A stretch of DNA of 50,997 nt from Brachybacterium nesterenkovii (GCF_900163655.1 NZ_FWFG01000061.1:1-50997); one strand, 5' to 3'. Shown: positions 33,933 through 42,105, counted from the first letter of the stretch. Notes: a model not told the origin generated them from the letters alone. Program-made: numbers and translations.

Positions 33933-34132
33933 CCCACGTGCACTGACGCCTACCGCGCCGGCGAGATGGTGAGAGGCGCGCGACACGCCGTGTCATTGCG
34001 GCGCCCTCTCGGGTGGACCGGGTACGTTCGATGCGTGGCCTCCGCGCACTCCCCGTGCTTCCCCGAGGCCTCTGCACAGTCCCCCGCGTGCCGCGCGCGA
34101 GGGCCACGAACACTTCACGCTGGGAGATGACC

Positions 34133-34621
34133 ATGGGTGCTTGGCACAACGCGATGGTGGCGCTCGGCCTCGCCAACGAGGTCGACGACGAGTACTACGA
34201 GGACGAGCTCGAAGCTCGCGAGAGCGCGCCCTCTTCGCACGGCTCGCGCCGTGCGGAGCTCGCCGAGACGCGAGAGCGCGAGGCCCAGGTGACCCCGATC
34301 CGTCAGCGACCCAGCGTCGTCCCGGCCACTCGACCCGCGGAGGCGTCGATGCACCGCATCACCACGATCCACCCGCGCTCCTACAACGACGCCAAGGCGA
34401 TCGGGGAGTCCTTCCGCGACGGCGTGCCGGTCATCGTGAACCTCTCGGACATGCAGGACGGCGACGCCAAGCGCATGGTCGACTTCTCCGCCGGCCTGGT
34501 CTTCGGCCTCCGCGGCACCATCGAGCGCGTGACCTCGAAGGTCTTCCTGCTGAGCCCGGAGTTCGTCGAGGTCGACGGGGAGGCCTCGACCGACGAGGGC
34601 AGCTTCTACAACCAGAGCTGA
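34133..34621 (+). CDS. sepF: Cell division protein SepF
   Basis: The Z-ring membrane anchor of Gram-positive bacteria. The 162-residue protein starts with a short amphipathic membrane-targeting helix ([13 protein letters not shown]), has an acidic and basic linker (about 15-75) and a C-terminal SepF/DUF552 domain (about 77-155, [43 protein letters not shown]). ATG 34133 is preferred over ATG 34127 because GGGAG is 6 nt upstream and the helix begins there. SepF binds the FtsZ C-terminal peptide. Confidence 0.96.
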   Translation: MGAWHNAMVALGLANEVDDEYYEDELEARESAPSSHGSRRAELAETREREAQVTPIRQRPSVVPATRPAEASMHRITTIHPRSYNDAKAIGESFRDGVPVIVNLSDMQDGDAKRMVDFSAGLVFGLRGTIERVTSKVFLLSPEFVEVDGEASTDEGSFYNQS

Positions 34622-34632
34622 GGCGCCCGCCC

Positions 34633-34926
34633 GTGCAGATCATCGCCGGGGTGGCCCATCTGGTCGTCCTCCTGTACATCCTGGTACTGCTCGCGCGCCT
34701 GGTGATCGACTGGATCCAGGCGTACGCGCCCGTCTACCGGCCGCGCGGCATCGTGCTCGTGCTCTTCGAGGCGGTCTACACCCTGACCGACCCTCCGGTG
34801 CGCCTGCTGCGCCGCTGGATCCCTCCGCTGCGGATCGGCGGGATCATGCTCGACCTCAGCCTGATGATCCTGCTGGTCGCCGGCTGGGTCCTGCTCTCGG
34901 TCCTCGGGGGTATCGTCCGGTCGTGA
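34633..34926 (+). CDS. YggT family membrane protein
   Basis: A 97-residue protein with two YggT-type membrane segments (about 6-27 and 73-93) joined by a loop with the family motif YTLTDPPVRLLRRWIPPLRIGGIMLDLS. It lies 11 bp after sepF and is conserved between sepF and divIVA in actinobacteria. Its function is not well defined; roles in osmotic stress and division have been proposed for the family. GTG 34633 has GAGG upstream. Confidence 0.92.
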   Translation: MQIIAGVAHLVVLLYILVLLARLVIDWIQAYAPVYRPRGIVLVLFEAVYTLTDPPVRLLRRWIPPLRIGGIMLDLSLMILLVAGWVLLSVLGGIVRS

Positions 34927-35083
34927 CTTCCGGCGCATCCGGCGCGGATGCTTCCCGTCCCGACGGGCGGAACGGCCGGGTCATCGGATACCCTGGCTGT
35001 ACTCGAAACCCGAGCCGGTGACGGCTCCCCAGGCGAGGTCTGCGACGGCGCCGCCCGGGAAACTCCGACTGAAAAGGTGACCC

Positions 35084-35695
35084 ATGGCACTCATGCCCGA
35101 GGATCTGCAGAACAAGCGGTTCACTCCGGTGCGGTTCTCCGAAGGCTATGACATGGACGAGGTGGACAACTACCTCGACAACGACGTCATGCCGCGCCTG
35201 CAGGAGCTGCTCGACGAGAACAGCCGCCTGACCAAGGAGCTCGAGGAGGCGCACAACCGCATCGCCCAGCTCGAGGCCGGTGCCGGTGACGACACGGTCG
35301 CCGAGGACGCCGATGCGGCCGATGAGCCCGTCGCCCTCGCCGCCGCCGTCGAGGAGCCCGCGCCCGCCGCGGCCGCCCCCCAGGACGCCGCCGGCATCAT
35401 CGCCCTGGCCAACCGCCTGCACGACGAGCACGTCAAGAACGGCGAGGACAAGCGCGACCAGCTCATCTCCGACGCCGAGAACGAGTCGCGCCGCATCATC
35501 GGCGAGGCCGAGGAGCACTCGCGCACCACGCTCGAGAACCTCGAGACCCAGAAGGCGGAGCTGGAGAAGTCGATCGAGGGCCTGCGGACCTTCGAGCGCG
35601 ACTACCGCAACCGTCTGCGCAACTACCTCGAGAACCAGCTGCGTGAGCTCGACACCAGCGACACGCAGGACAAGCAGGTGAACTTCGGCCTGTGA
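35084..35695 (+). CDS. divIVA: Polar growth protein DivIVA/Wag31
   Basis: A coiled-coil scaffold that marks curved membranes and poles and directs elongation in actinobacteria. The 203-residue protein has an N-terminal lipid-binding domain (LMPEDLQNKRFTPVRFSEGYDMDEVDNYLD), a first coiled coil (about 30-65), an Ala/Glu/Asp-rich spacer (about 66-105) and a second coiled coil (about 110-195). AAAAGGTGA precedes ATG 35084. A -10-like TACCCT lies at 34989-34994. The stop overlaps the annotated lspA start, and a strong hairpin follows. Confidence 0.97.
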   Translation: MALMPEDLQNKRFTPVRFSEGYDMDEVDNYLDNDVMPRLQELLDENSRLTKELEEAHNRIAQLEAGAGDDTVAEDADAADEPVALAAAVEEPAPAAAAPQDAAGIIALANRLHDEHVKNGEDKRDQLISDAENESRRIIGEAEEHSRTTLENLETQKAELEKSIEGLRTFERDYRNRLRNYLENQLRELDTSDTQDKQVNFGL

Positions 35696-36303
35696 ACCGG
35701 AGTCCTTCCCAGTCGGCGAACGCCGGGCGCTCAGCGTCCGGCGTTCGCCGCGTCCGGGCCGCCGGACTCAGCCGCGGCGGGGCCATCGCGCTCATGTCCG
35801 CCCTCGCGCTCGTCGTGCTCGTCCTCGACCTGGTGTCCAAGAACTGGGCGGAGGACGCCCTCATGGACGTGGAGTCGCGCCCGTTGCTCGGCGACCTGCT
35901 GCAGCTGCGCCTCATCTACAACTCCGGCGCGGCCTGGGGCATGGGCGAGGGCATCACGCCGGTCATCACGTGCGTGCAGATCCTCATCTGCGTGGCCGCG
36001 ATCCTCTTCGTGGTCCGCGGCGTGCGCTCGCGCATCTGGGTCGTGGCGCTCGGCCTGATCATCGGCGGCGCGCTCGGCAACATCCACGACCGCCTGCTGC
36101 GGGAGCCCGCCCCGTTCCGCGGCGAGGTGGTCGACTTCCTGCAGCTGCCGCACTGGCCGATCTTCAACATCGCCGACATCGGCGTGACGACCGGGGCGAT
36201 CCTCATCGTGCTGCTCGGCGTGCTGGGGACGGCGCCGGACCCGAGCGCCGCCGGCGCGGAGCCGGCGGACGGCGCTGCGGAGCACGAGGAGCCGTCGGCG
36301 TGA
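35692..36303 (+). CDS. lspA: Lipoprotein signal peptidase LspA
   Basis: Aspartyl protease that removes lipoprotein signal peptides. The product is 203 residues from GTG 35692 (overlapping divIVA) or about 169 from ATG 35794. Four membrane segments are visible. Catalytic aspartates lie in GNIHDRLL and FNIADIGV; IYNSGAAWGM is also conserved. The first 30 codons contain a 37-nt near-perfect hairpin (35714-35750), so the longer start is doubtful and the 5' end should be treated as unresolved. The C-terminal 20 residues are acidic. It overlaps rluD by 4 bp. Confidence 0.92.
   Translation: MNRSPSQSANAGRSASGVRRVRAAGLSRGGAIALMSALALVVLVLDLVSKNWAEDALMDVESRPLLGDLLQLRLIYNSGAAWGMGEGITPVITCVQILICVAAILFVVRGVRSRIWVVALGLIIGGALGNIHDRLLREPAPFRGEVVDFLQLPHWPIFNIADIGVTTGAILIVLLGVLGTAPDPSAAGAEPADGAAEHEEPSA
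35714..35750 (+). terminator. Strong hairpin at divIVA/lspA junction
   Basis: An 18-position inverted repeat around a single base (CGGCGAACGCCGGGCGCT and its complement with one G-U pair), 19 nt after the divIVA stop. No U-run. It looks like a divIVA terminator or attenuator, yet lies within the possible lspA reading frame. Confidence 0.7.
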
Positions 36304-37226
36304 ACGACGTGCGCACGGTGCCCGTCCCCGACGGCCTCGCGGGCGAGCGCGTCGACGTCGGCATCGCTCGGCTGTTCGGCATCTCGCGCACGCGCGCGGC
36401 CGAGATCGTGATGGCCGGCGGCGTGGACCTCGACGGTGCGGCGCCCGCCCGCTCGACCCGCCTCGAGCCCGGGATGATGCTGACCGTCGAGATCCCCACC
36501 GAGCGTCCGGCCGTCGAGGTGCGGCCGATGATCGCGCCGGGCATGGAGCTCGTGCACGAGGACGCCGACATCGTGGTGGTCGACAAGCCCGTCGGCGTCG
36601 CCGCGCATCCGAGCGCGGGCTGGGACGGGCCGACGGTGCTGGGGCACCTGGCGGCCGCCGGCGTCTCGATCACCGCGGGCGGCCCGCCCGAGCGGCGCGG
36701 CATCGTCTCGCGCCTGGATGTCGGGACGAGCGGTCTGATGGTGATCGCGAAGTCCGAGCGCGCCTATCCGGTGCTGAAGGCGGCATTCAGCGAGCGCCGC
36801 GTCGACAAGATCTACCACGCCGTGGCCCAGGGGCACCTGGACCCCGCAGAGGGGACCATCGAGGCGCCCATCGGCCGCTCCCCGCACTACGACTACAAGT
36901 ACGCCGTCATGTCGACCGGGAAGCACGCGGTCACGCGGTACACGGTCACCGAGCAGCTGCATGGCGCGGACCTGCTGCGGATCAAGCTCGAGACCGGTCG
37001 CACGCACCAGATCCGCGTGCATATGTCGGCGATGCGCCACCCGCTCGTCGGGGATCCGCTGTACGGGGCGGACCCGACGCTCGCCGAGAGGCTCGGCCTC
37101 GCGCGCCAGTGGCTGCACGCGATGGAGCTGTCGTTCGAGCATCCGACACGAGGGGAGCGCGTGAGCTTCACCTCGCACCACCCCGCGGACCTGCACCGGG
37201 CGCTCGAGGCGCTGCGGGAGGGCTGA
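36300..37226 (+). CDS. RluA-family 23S rRNA pseudouridine synthase, RluD-like
   Basis: A 308-residue pseudouridine synthase. An N-terminal S4 domain (about 15-60) precedes the catalytic domain, with VVVDKPVGVAAHPS, catalytic Asp in RLDVGTSGLMV (about 139-149), KIYHAVAQG and the motif LETGRTHQIRVHM. GTG 36300 overlaps the lspA stop. It ends the coupled division/lipoprotein block. RluD-type rather than RluC is suggested by the S4 domain and position after lspA, but the exact rRNA target is not certain. Confidence 0.92.
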   Translation: MNDVRTVPVPDGLAGERVDVGIARLFGISRTRAAEIVMAGGVDLDGAAPARSTRLEPGMMLTVEIPTERPAVEVRPMIAPGMELVHEDADIVVVDKPVGVAAHPSAGWDGPTVLGHLAAAGVSITAGGPPERRGIVSRLDVGTSGLMVIAKSERAYPVLKAAFSERRVDKIYHAVAQGHLDPAEGTIEAPIGRSPHYDYKYAVMSTGKHAVTRYTVTEQLHGADLLRIKLETGRTHQIRVHMSAMRHPLVGDPLYGADPTLAERLGLARQWLHAMELSFEHPTRGERVSFTSHHPADLHRALEALREG

Positions 37227-37239
37227 GCGCGCGGCGCGA

Positions 37240-37245
37240 TAGCGT
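37240..37245 (+). promoter_or_regulatory. -10 box of leaderless gene at 37252
   Basis: TAGCGT is followed by 6 nt and ATG at 37252. Confidence 0.6.
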
Positions 37246-37251
37246 CGGGGC

Positions 37252-38052
37252 ATGAGCAGCGCACCGCCTGTCGGCTCCGGAGCCGAGGACGAATCCGATC
37301 CGGTAGGCCGACGTCAGCCGTCGGATGGGCCAGTGTCGTCGGATGTGCCTGCACCGACGAATCGCGCCGTGGACCGCTCCGACTTCCCCTGGGGCCGCGT
37401 GTCCGGCCTGCTGGGCGTCGACCCCGCTGATGCCCCCGTCGCGCTGCGCGATGCCGAGCGCGCCCGGGAGGCGGTGGCCGCGGCGAGCCGCGCGTTCCTC
37501 GAGGCCGACGACGACCGGCGGGCCGGCCGCACACCCTCGAGCCCGATCGCCGCGCACCCCGACTTCCCGACGGGCGTGGGCATGAGCCTGGTCGGTGCGG
37601 GCGTCCTGTGGGGGCAGACCGCGCACGTGCCGGCGATCGCCCTGCGGATGGCCAAGGACCACTACGAGGACGGCGACGACGAGCTCGCGGCCAGCTTCAT
37701 CGCCCTCGTGCAGCAGACGGCCGAGCCCGGTCGCGATGATGCCGAGGCGTGGAGCGTGCAGTCGCTGCTGGTGGCGGTGCTGCAGCGCTCGGGGGATCCG
37801 GCCGCGGCCGACGCCCTGGCGCGGGACCTCGCCGCGCACGCGGTGCCGATCGACCTGTGGCGGGATGCCGCGCCGCACCTCCCCGAGGAGTCGATGGACT
37901 GGCACGGCGGGGCGCTTGTCGAGGGCATGCCGCCGCGGCGGGATGACCGCGCGCTCTCGGTCGAGAGCGCGGAGGAGCACCTCCAGCGCCTCATGACCGA
38001 GATGCTGCGGGAGGCCGAGGCGGAGGAGGATGGGGATGCGCCGAGCGCGTGA
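37252..38052 (+). CDS. Hypothetical protein
   Basis: Not recognised. The 266-residue soluble protein has a polar, probably disordered N-terminus (1-45), then a mostly helical body with PDFPTGVGMSLVGAGVLWGQTAHVPAIALRMAKDHY (in short pieces), and an acidic C-terminus (AEEHLQRLMTEMLREAEAEED). The middle (about 120-200) has the alternating Ala/Leu pattern of helical repeats of the TPR kind, without a clear match. The leaderless -10 box and codon use like the neighbours support it as real. First gene of the accessory patch after rluD. Confidence 0.7.
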   Translation: MSSAPPVGSGAEDESDPVGRRQPSDGPVSSDVPAPTNRAVDRSDFPWGRVSGLLGVDPADAPVALRDAERAREAVAAASRAFLEADDDRRAGRTPSSPIAAHPDFPTGVGMSLVGAGVLWGQTAHVPAIALRMAKDHYEDGDDELAASFIALVQQTAEPGRDDAEAWSVQSLLVAVLQRSGDPAAADALARDLAAHAVPIDLWRDAAPHLPEESMDWHGGALVEGMPPRRDDRALSVESAEEHLQRLMTEMLREAEAEEDGDAPSA

Positions 38053-38221
38053 CGGCGGCGGACGGCCGATCTCACCCCGCGCCCATGCCGCGGGGACCGG
38101 TGCGACGCACGGGACGGCAGGGAGTGGGCCGGAGACGGCTCCGAGCGCTGCGCCCCTGGCTGCGGAGGCATCGCTGTCCTCCGAGACGCTCTCGGCCGCG
38201 GAACCGATCCCGCCCTGCGAC

Positions 38222-38758
38222 ATGTTCCGGGTCCGACCCGCCGCATCCGGTGACATCGAGGCGATCCGCCGGATCGAGGTCGCCGCGGGGGAGATGTTCC
38301 GCGGGATCGGCATGGACGAGATCGCAGATGATGATCCGCCGACTCGCGGGGAGATCGCCCGGGCGATCGAGAGTCGTGGTGCGTGGGCGGCGGTCGACGC
38401 CGCTGACCGCCCCGTCGGGTATCTGGTCGCCTCCCGACTGCAGGGGAGCCTGCACGTCGACCAGGTGACGGTGCACCCCGATGCGGCGCGCCGGGGCATC
38501 GGGCGGCGACTGATATCGGCCGCGGACGCCTGCGCCGAGGCCGAGGGGACCGGGGCGCTGACGCTGACGACGTTCGCCCGGGTGCCGTGGAACGCGCCGT
38601 ACTACCGGAGGCTCGGGTTCTCGGAGATGGGCGCGGACGGGCTTCCGGAGGACCTTGCGGCTGTCGTCGCGCACGAGGCGTCGCTGGGGCTTGCCCGCTG
38701 GCCGCGGGTGGTGATGCGGCGCGAGTGCGGCGCGATCAGACCGCCCGGCCGATCATGA
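38222..38758 (+). CDS. GNAT family N-acetyltransferase
   Basis: A 178-residue acetyltransferase. The fold starts at FRVRPAASGDIEAIRRIE; the acetyl-CoA loop is VHPDAARRGIGRRLI (R/Q-x-x-G-x-G/A) and PWNAPYYRRLGF is the C-terminal signature. The substrate is unknown. The start is uncertain: the frame is open to ATG 38030/38036, where GGAGGAGG lies upstream and the reading frame would overlap the previous gene, but the extra 60 residues have no homology and that purine run is also explained by Glu codons. Its 3' end overlaps the convergent methyltransferase by 23 bp. Confidence 0.82.
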   Translation: MFRVRPAASGDIEAIRRIEVAAGEMFRGIGMDEIADDDPPTRGEIARAIESRGAWAAVDAADRPVGYLVASRLQGSLHVDQVTVHPDAARRGIGRRLISAADACAEAEGTGALTLTTFARVPWNAPYYRRLGFSEMGADGLPEDLAAVVAHEASLGLARWPRVVMRRECGAIRPPGRS

Positions 38759-39395
38759 ATCCCTGCCCATCGGGCTCTGCCCCGTGGGCGGCGCGCTCGA
38801 GACGCGCCGCGATCTCGAACGATGAGCGCTCCAGCAGCGCGGTCATCGCCGTAAGGGAACGATGCCAGCGGGTGATCGAGACCTGGTGCCCGAAGGCGGC
38901 GAAGCCGTGTCCGACGGTGCGCGGGGCATCCCCCGTCTGGAAGGCGAGGAGCACATGCCCGCCGGGTTGCAGGACCCGTCGGATCTCGACGAGGGCGCAG
39001 GCGAGCTCGTCGTCGGGGATGTGGATGGTCGAGTACCAGGAGACGACCGCATCGAGGGCTCCGGCATCGTGCGGGAGGGCGGTGAGCTCCGCGACCACGA
39101 CGGGGTGAGCCGGGTGGTCCTCGCGCGCTCGCCGCACCATGTCGCAGGAGATGTCGATGCCGTCGACCTGTGCCCCGCGGGAGGCCAGCAGCGGGAGGAG
39201 GCGACCTGCGCCGCAGCCCGCATCGAGGATCCGTCCGCCCGCGGGGACGAGGTCGAGCAGATGGTGGATCATCGCGAGGTCGATGGGCAGTTCCGCGTCG
39301 GTGCCGGGCAACCGTGCGGCATAGGTGTCGGCGACCTCGTCGTAGAAGCGGCGGGCGGCGGTGGCGGCGGGGGAGGGGGCGTCGGTCGGAGGCAC
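38736..39395 (-). CDS. Class I SAM-dependent methyltransferase
   Basis: A 219-residue small-molecule-type methyltransferase (UbiE/MenG-like fold). Motif I is ILDAGCGAGRLLP (about 56-68), the acidic residue is in VDGIDIS, and motif III is LQPGGHVLLAF. The RRFYDEVADTYAARL start is typical of a large actinobacterial family with undefined substrates. GTG 39395 is preceded on the minus strand by CAGACT plus 6 nt, a weak leaderless -10. It overlaps the convergent GNAT gene by 23 bp at the 3' ends. Confidence 0.88.
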   Translation of the reverse strand: MPPTDAPSPAATAARRFYDEVADTYAARLPGTDAELPIDLAMIHHLLDLVPAGGRILDAGCGAGRLLPLLASRGAQVDGIDISCDMVRRAREDHPAHPVVVAELTALPHDAGALDAVVSWYSTIHIPDDELACALVEIRRVLQPGGHVLLAFQTGDAPRTVGHGFAAFGHQVSITRWHRSLTAMTALLERSSFEIAARLERAAHGAEPDGQGFMIGRAV

Positions 39396-39449
39396 GGTCT
39401 CAGTCTGCCGGTGCGCGGAGCGATGCGGGTGCAGCGGCCCGCGTGCCGT

Positions 39450-39547
39450 GGACTGTCACGCTGCGCAGCGGCGTCGCGCACTGCGGACTGCTGCGCTGCG
39501 CAGCGGCCACGCGCACTGCGGACTGCTGCGCTGCGCAGCGGCCACGC
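39450..39547. repeat. 35-bp tandem repeat
   Basis: Two identical 35-bp units (39478-39512, 39513-39547) and a degenerate partial one before them. Each unit contains the palindrome GCTGCGCAGC, so the array can fold into repeated small hairpins. Confidence 0.9.
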
Positions 39548-39599
39548 ACACCGCGAGAACCCGCTCTGAACCGCCCTCGCGTTTCCTCCCCAATCAGAG

Positions 39600-39608
39600 T
39601 TATCCACA
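39600..39608 (+). promoter_or_regulatory. Lone consensus DnaA box
   Basis: TTATCCACA matches the DnaA 9-mer exactly, 61 bp before the HNH gene start. No second box is adjacent, so this is not an origin; it may link the gene to DnaA or be chance. Confidence 0.45.
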
Positions 39609-39633
39609 GGATGTCCTCGCAGGTCAGGGGGCG

Positions 39634-39662
39634 CTTCGTTCGTCGGACCCCTGCGATGGAAT
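39634..39662 (+). promoter_or_regulatory. Promoter of HNH gene, damage-type layout
   Basis: CTTCGT (39634-39639), 17 bp, TGGAAT (39657-39662), 6 nt, ATG. The 18-mer CTTCGTTCGTCGGACCCC is identical to that before dnaE. Confidence 0.5.
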
Positions 39663-39668
39663 AGGGGC

Positions 39669-41201
39669 ATGACGACGACACCGCACGCTGATCGACCCGA
39701 TGCCTCCTGGGCATCCGGGGATGATGAGGCGCGCGGTCGGGCGACCGCGCCGAGCGGGGACCGCCGGGGCGATGCCCTGGCAGGCGTGGTCGATCTGGCA
39801 GGCGTGGTCGATCTGGCAGGTGTGGCCGATCTGGTAGGTGTGGTCGATCTGGCCGCCATCGCGCAGTCGCTGTCGGGCATCGATGCGGACGTCGTGCGCG
39901 ATCTCGATGCCCGCGAGGCCTCGGAGCTCCTCGCGGCCGCCAGTGCGGTGCGCTCGGCGCTCGCCGCCCTCGAGGATCGCGCCATGGTCGCCCTCGACGT
40001 TCGGTTGCGCGAGGAGGAGGCAGAGCGCGGGGTGCCCGAGAGCCGACGCGGTCGCACCTGCGCCCACCACATCTCCATGGCGCTTCGCATCTCGCCCGCG
40101 CAGTCGTCGCGTCGGCTCGCCGCCGCCCGTCGGCTCGTCCGGGACATGCCTCGCATGCACGCGGCGCTCGCCACAGGGCGCCTTCCCGAAGCCTCCGCAC
40201 TCGCGATCGGCACGGTGAGCGGGCCGCTGGGCCCCGCTCTCCGCCGCGAGGCCGATGCCGTGCTCGATCAGCACCTCGGACACCTCGAGGACGCCTCGGC
40301 CGCCCAATGGACCCAGGAGGTCGATCTGCTCGCCCACCGTCTGGCGCCCGACGGCTTCGCGTCCCGCCATGCGCAGGCGAAGCGGGAGCGCTCGGTGAGC
40401 ATCGGGCGCGCTCCGCACGGCATGGCCCACCTGCACGCGACGCTCCCCGGCCTCGACGCAGCGGCGATCCGCAAGCGCCTGTCGCTCGAGGCCGAGCGGC
40501 TCCGCGCCGAGGGGGACCGCCGAGGCCACGGCCAGATCATGGCGGACCTCCTGGCCGACACCCTGCTGGGCCGGGACGAAGCGCTCGAGCCGGTGCGGCT
40601 GGACGTCGGCGTGATCATCACCGACCGGGTGCTGCTGGGATCCGACGAGGGCGGCGCCACCATCGAGGGCTACGGAACCGTCCCTGCCGAGGCGATCCGC
40701 GAGGCCGTCGGGGAGCGCGTCCCGCGGGAGGGGGCCGGAGCGCTTCCCGAGGGCGTAAGGGCGACAGGGGCAGGGGAGCCGCGCCTCCGCAGTCCCGAGA
40801 ACGCCGCCCGCGACAGCCTCGCGACGCTCCGTCGTCTCTACACGCACCCGAGCTCCGGGGAGCTCGTCGCCGTGGAGTCCCGTGCCCGCGCGTTCCCGCG
40901 GGCGCTGGCCCGGATGATCCGCATGGGGCAGGTCGGATGCGCCGGCCCGTACTGCGGCGCGCCGATCCGACATCTCGACCACATCCGGGCCGTCGCCGAC
41001 GGCGGCGCGACCGCGGTCTCCAACGGTCAGGGGCTCTGCGCCCGCTGCAACCTCGTCAAGGAGCAGGTCGCCGCGGTGACTCCGGCCGTCGAGGACGGGG
41101 CACGGGTGGTCACGTGGCGGTCGGTCCTCGGCCGGCGGGCGCGACGGACGGGGACACCGGTCGAGGGGCGGCATGGCGATTCAGTCTCCGAGCCTCCGTG
41201 A
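39669..41201 (+). CDS. DUF222 / HNH endonuclease (13E12-type)
   Basis: A 510-residue protein with an N-terminal DUF222 domain (about 65-330) and a C-terminal HNH nuclease (about 420-465, CAGPYCGAPIRHLDHI...LCARCN with two CxxC-like zinc pairs). Such proteins are multicopy in actinobacteria (REP13E12 relatives); some behave like mobile homing elements and their role is unclear. Residues about 37-60 are four hexapeptide repeats (LAGVVD and variants) encoded by an 18-bp array. The upstream region has a DnaA box and a damage-type promoter, suggesting expression linked to replication or DNA damage. Confidence 0.9.
   Translation: MTTTPHADRPDASWASGDDEARGRATAPSGDRRGDALAGVVDLAGVVDLAGVADLVGVVDLAAIAQSLSGIDADVVRDLDAREASELLAAASAVRSALAALEDRAMVALDVRLREEEAERGVPESRRGRTCAHHISMALRISPAQSSRRLAAARRLVRDMPRMHAALATGRLPEASALAIGTVSGPLGPALRREADAVLDQHLGHLEDASAAQWTQEVDLLAHRLAPDGFASRHAQAKRERSVSIGRAPHGMAHLHATLPGLDAAAIRKRLSLEAERLRAEGDRRGHGQIMADLLADTLLGRDEALEPVRLDVGVIITDRVLLGSDEGGATIEGYGTVPAEAIREAVGERVPREGAGALPEGVRATGAGEPRLRSPENAARDSLATLRRLYTHPSSGELVAVESRARAFPRALARMIRMGQVGCAGPYCGAPIRHLDHIRAVADGGATAVSNGQGLCARCNLVKEQVAAVTPAVEDGARVVTWRSVLGRRARRTGTPVEGRHGDSVSEPP
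39777..39848 (+). repeat. 18-bp coding minisatellite in HNH gene
   Basis: Four in-frame 18-bp units (CTGGCAGGCGTGGTCGAT and variants) at 39777, 39795, 39813 and 39831, the first two identical. They encode L-A-G-V-V-D repeats. Confidence 0.9.
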
Positions 41202-41319
41202 TCGGGCAGATCACGGCACATCGGATCCGCACCCTGCTCCGCGGCGGGTGACGTAGGAGGTCGAAGAGCCTTCCGCCCTTCTCTCAGGGCACGCGCCTGC
41301 TGTTCGTCGGGCGGTCGGC

Positions 41320-42072
41320 TCAGACGGTTCTTGAAGCGTCACCCGAATCCGATGCAGGCCATGTCGTTGGACCACCGGAATACTTCTGCGCATGCCAGAC
41401 GAGGACATCGAAGACCCGGAGGAGCGACACGTTCGCTCGGTCAGCAATGGCCGAGTGGCGCAGCCTCTCGAGCCTCTCGATGAGCTCTGGATCCTGAAGG
41501 AGGGAGTGCATCACGATCCAGTGCTCGCCGGAGTGCGGAAGATCCAAGGCCTGCCCGACGTGACTGTCCCAGATCGGGATGAGATGCGGACGCTTCCGGG
41601 CGAGCAGCTTGCTGACCCGGGTCTCGCCCATGCCCCACGAGACCGGCAGATGATGGGCCCTCAAGATGTCCCAGAGCATGCGTCCGGGGCTGTCCGATGC
41701 CCCAAGAACCTGTTCGAACGCGGCGTAGTCCATCGTGTGGAGTGCCAGGTCGGAGGGTACCTGACGAAGGAGGGCTTCGATCTGCGGCCCGCTCTGCTCC
41801 AGGATGCCGATCACGGCCTCTGCGCTGACCTCGACGGAGAGGAAGGCCAGGGAGAGCAGATCGGCGGGGGTGACCGTGTCCTGGTCGCCGTCTACTCGGC
41901 CGAAGCTGTCGAACCGCGAGCCGCTGAAGACGGGAAGACTCGTCGTCTCGGGCCCGATCGACGCAAAGCGCCTGTACTCCTTGTGAGTACCGAAGTAATT
42001 CCGCAGGCGAAGGATGGCCTCGTCCTCGAACCGTGCGGTCAGAATGTCGGGGACGACAGGCATGGGCTCCAT
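41320..42072 (-). CDS. DUF6308-like protein
   Basis: A 250-residue soluble protein that I place, tentatively, in the DUF6308 family of actinobacteria. Supporting features are TPADLLSLAFLSVEVSAEAV in the N-terminal third, the helical middle, and the conserved-looking GMGETRVSKLLARKRPHLIPIWDSHV segment (about 150-175). That segment resembles the helix-hairpin-helix glycosylase-like core of related families. ATG 42072 or 42063 could be the start. GC content is visibly lower than in flanking genes, with an A/T-rich leader unusual for this genome, so lateral acquisition is likely. It is divergent from the orphan at 42159. Confidence 0.72.
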   Translation of the reverse strand: MEPMPVVPDILTARFEDEAILRLRNYFGTHKEYRRFASIGPETTSLPVFSGSRFDSFGRVDGDQDTVTPADLLSLAFLSVEVSAEAVIGILEQSGPQIEALLRQVPSDLALHTMDYAAFEQVLGASDSPGRMLWDILRAHHLPVSWGMGETRVSKLLARKRPHLIPIWDSHVGQALDLPHSGEHWIVMHSLLQDPELIERLERLRHSAIADRANVSLLRVFDVLVWHAQKYSGGPTTWPASDSGDASRTV

Positions 42073-42105
42073 GGTTCTTATTCTTTTTCTCTCGTCTCGT
42101 TCCGG

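Noticed and set aside
39450-39547. CRISPR-like array
   Set aside because: The repeats are directly adjacent without unique spacers, and there are no cas genes.
39600-39608. Replication origin
   Set aside because: Only a single DnaA box, no AT-rich unwinding region and no dnaA/dnaN nearby.
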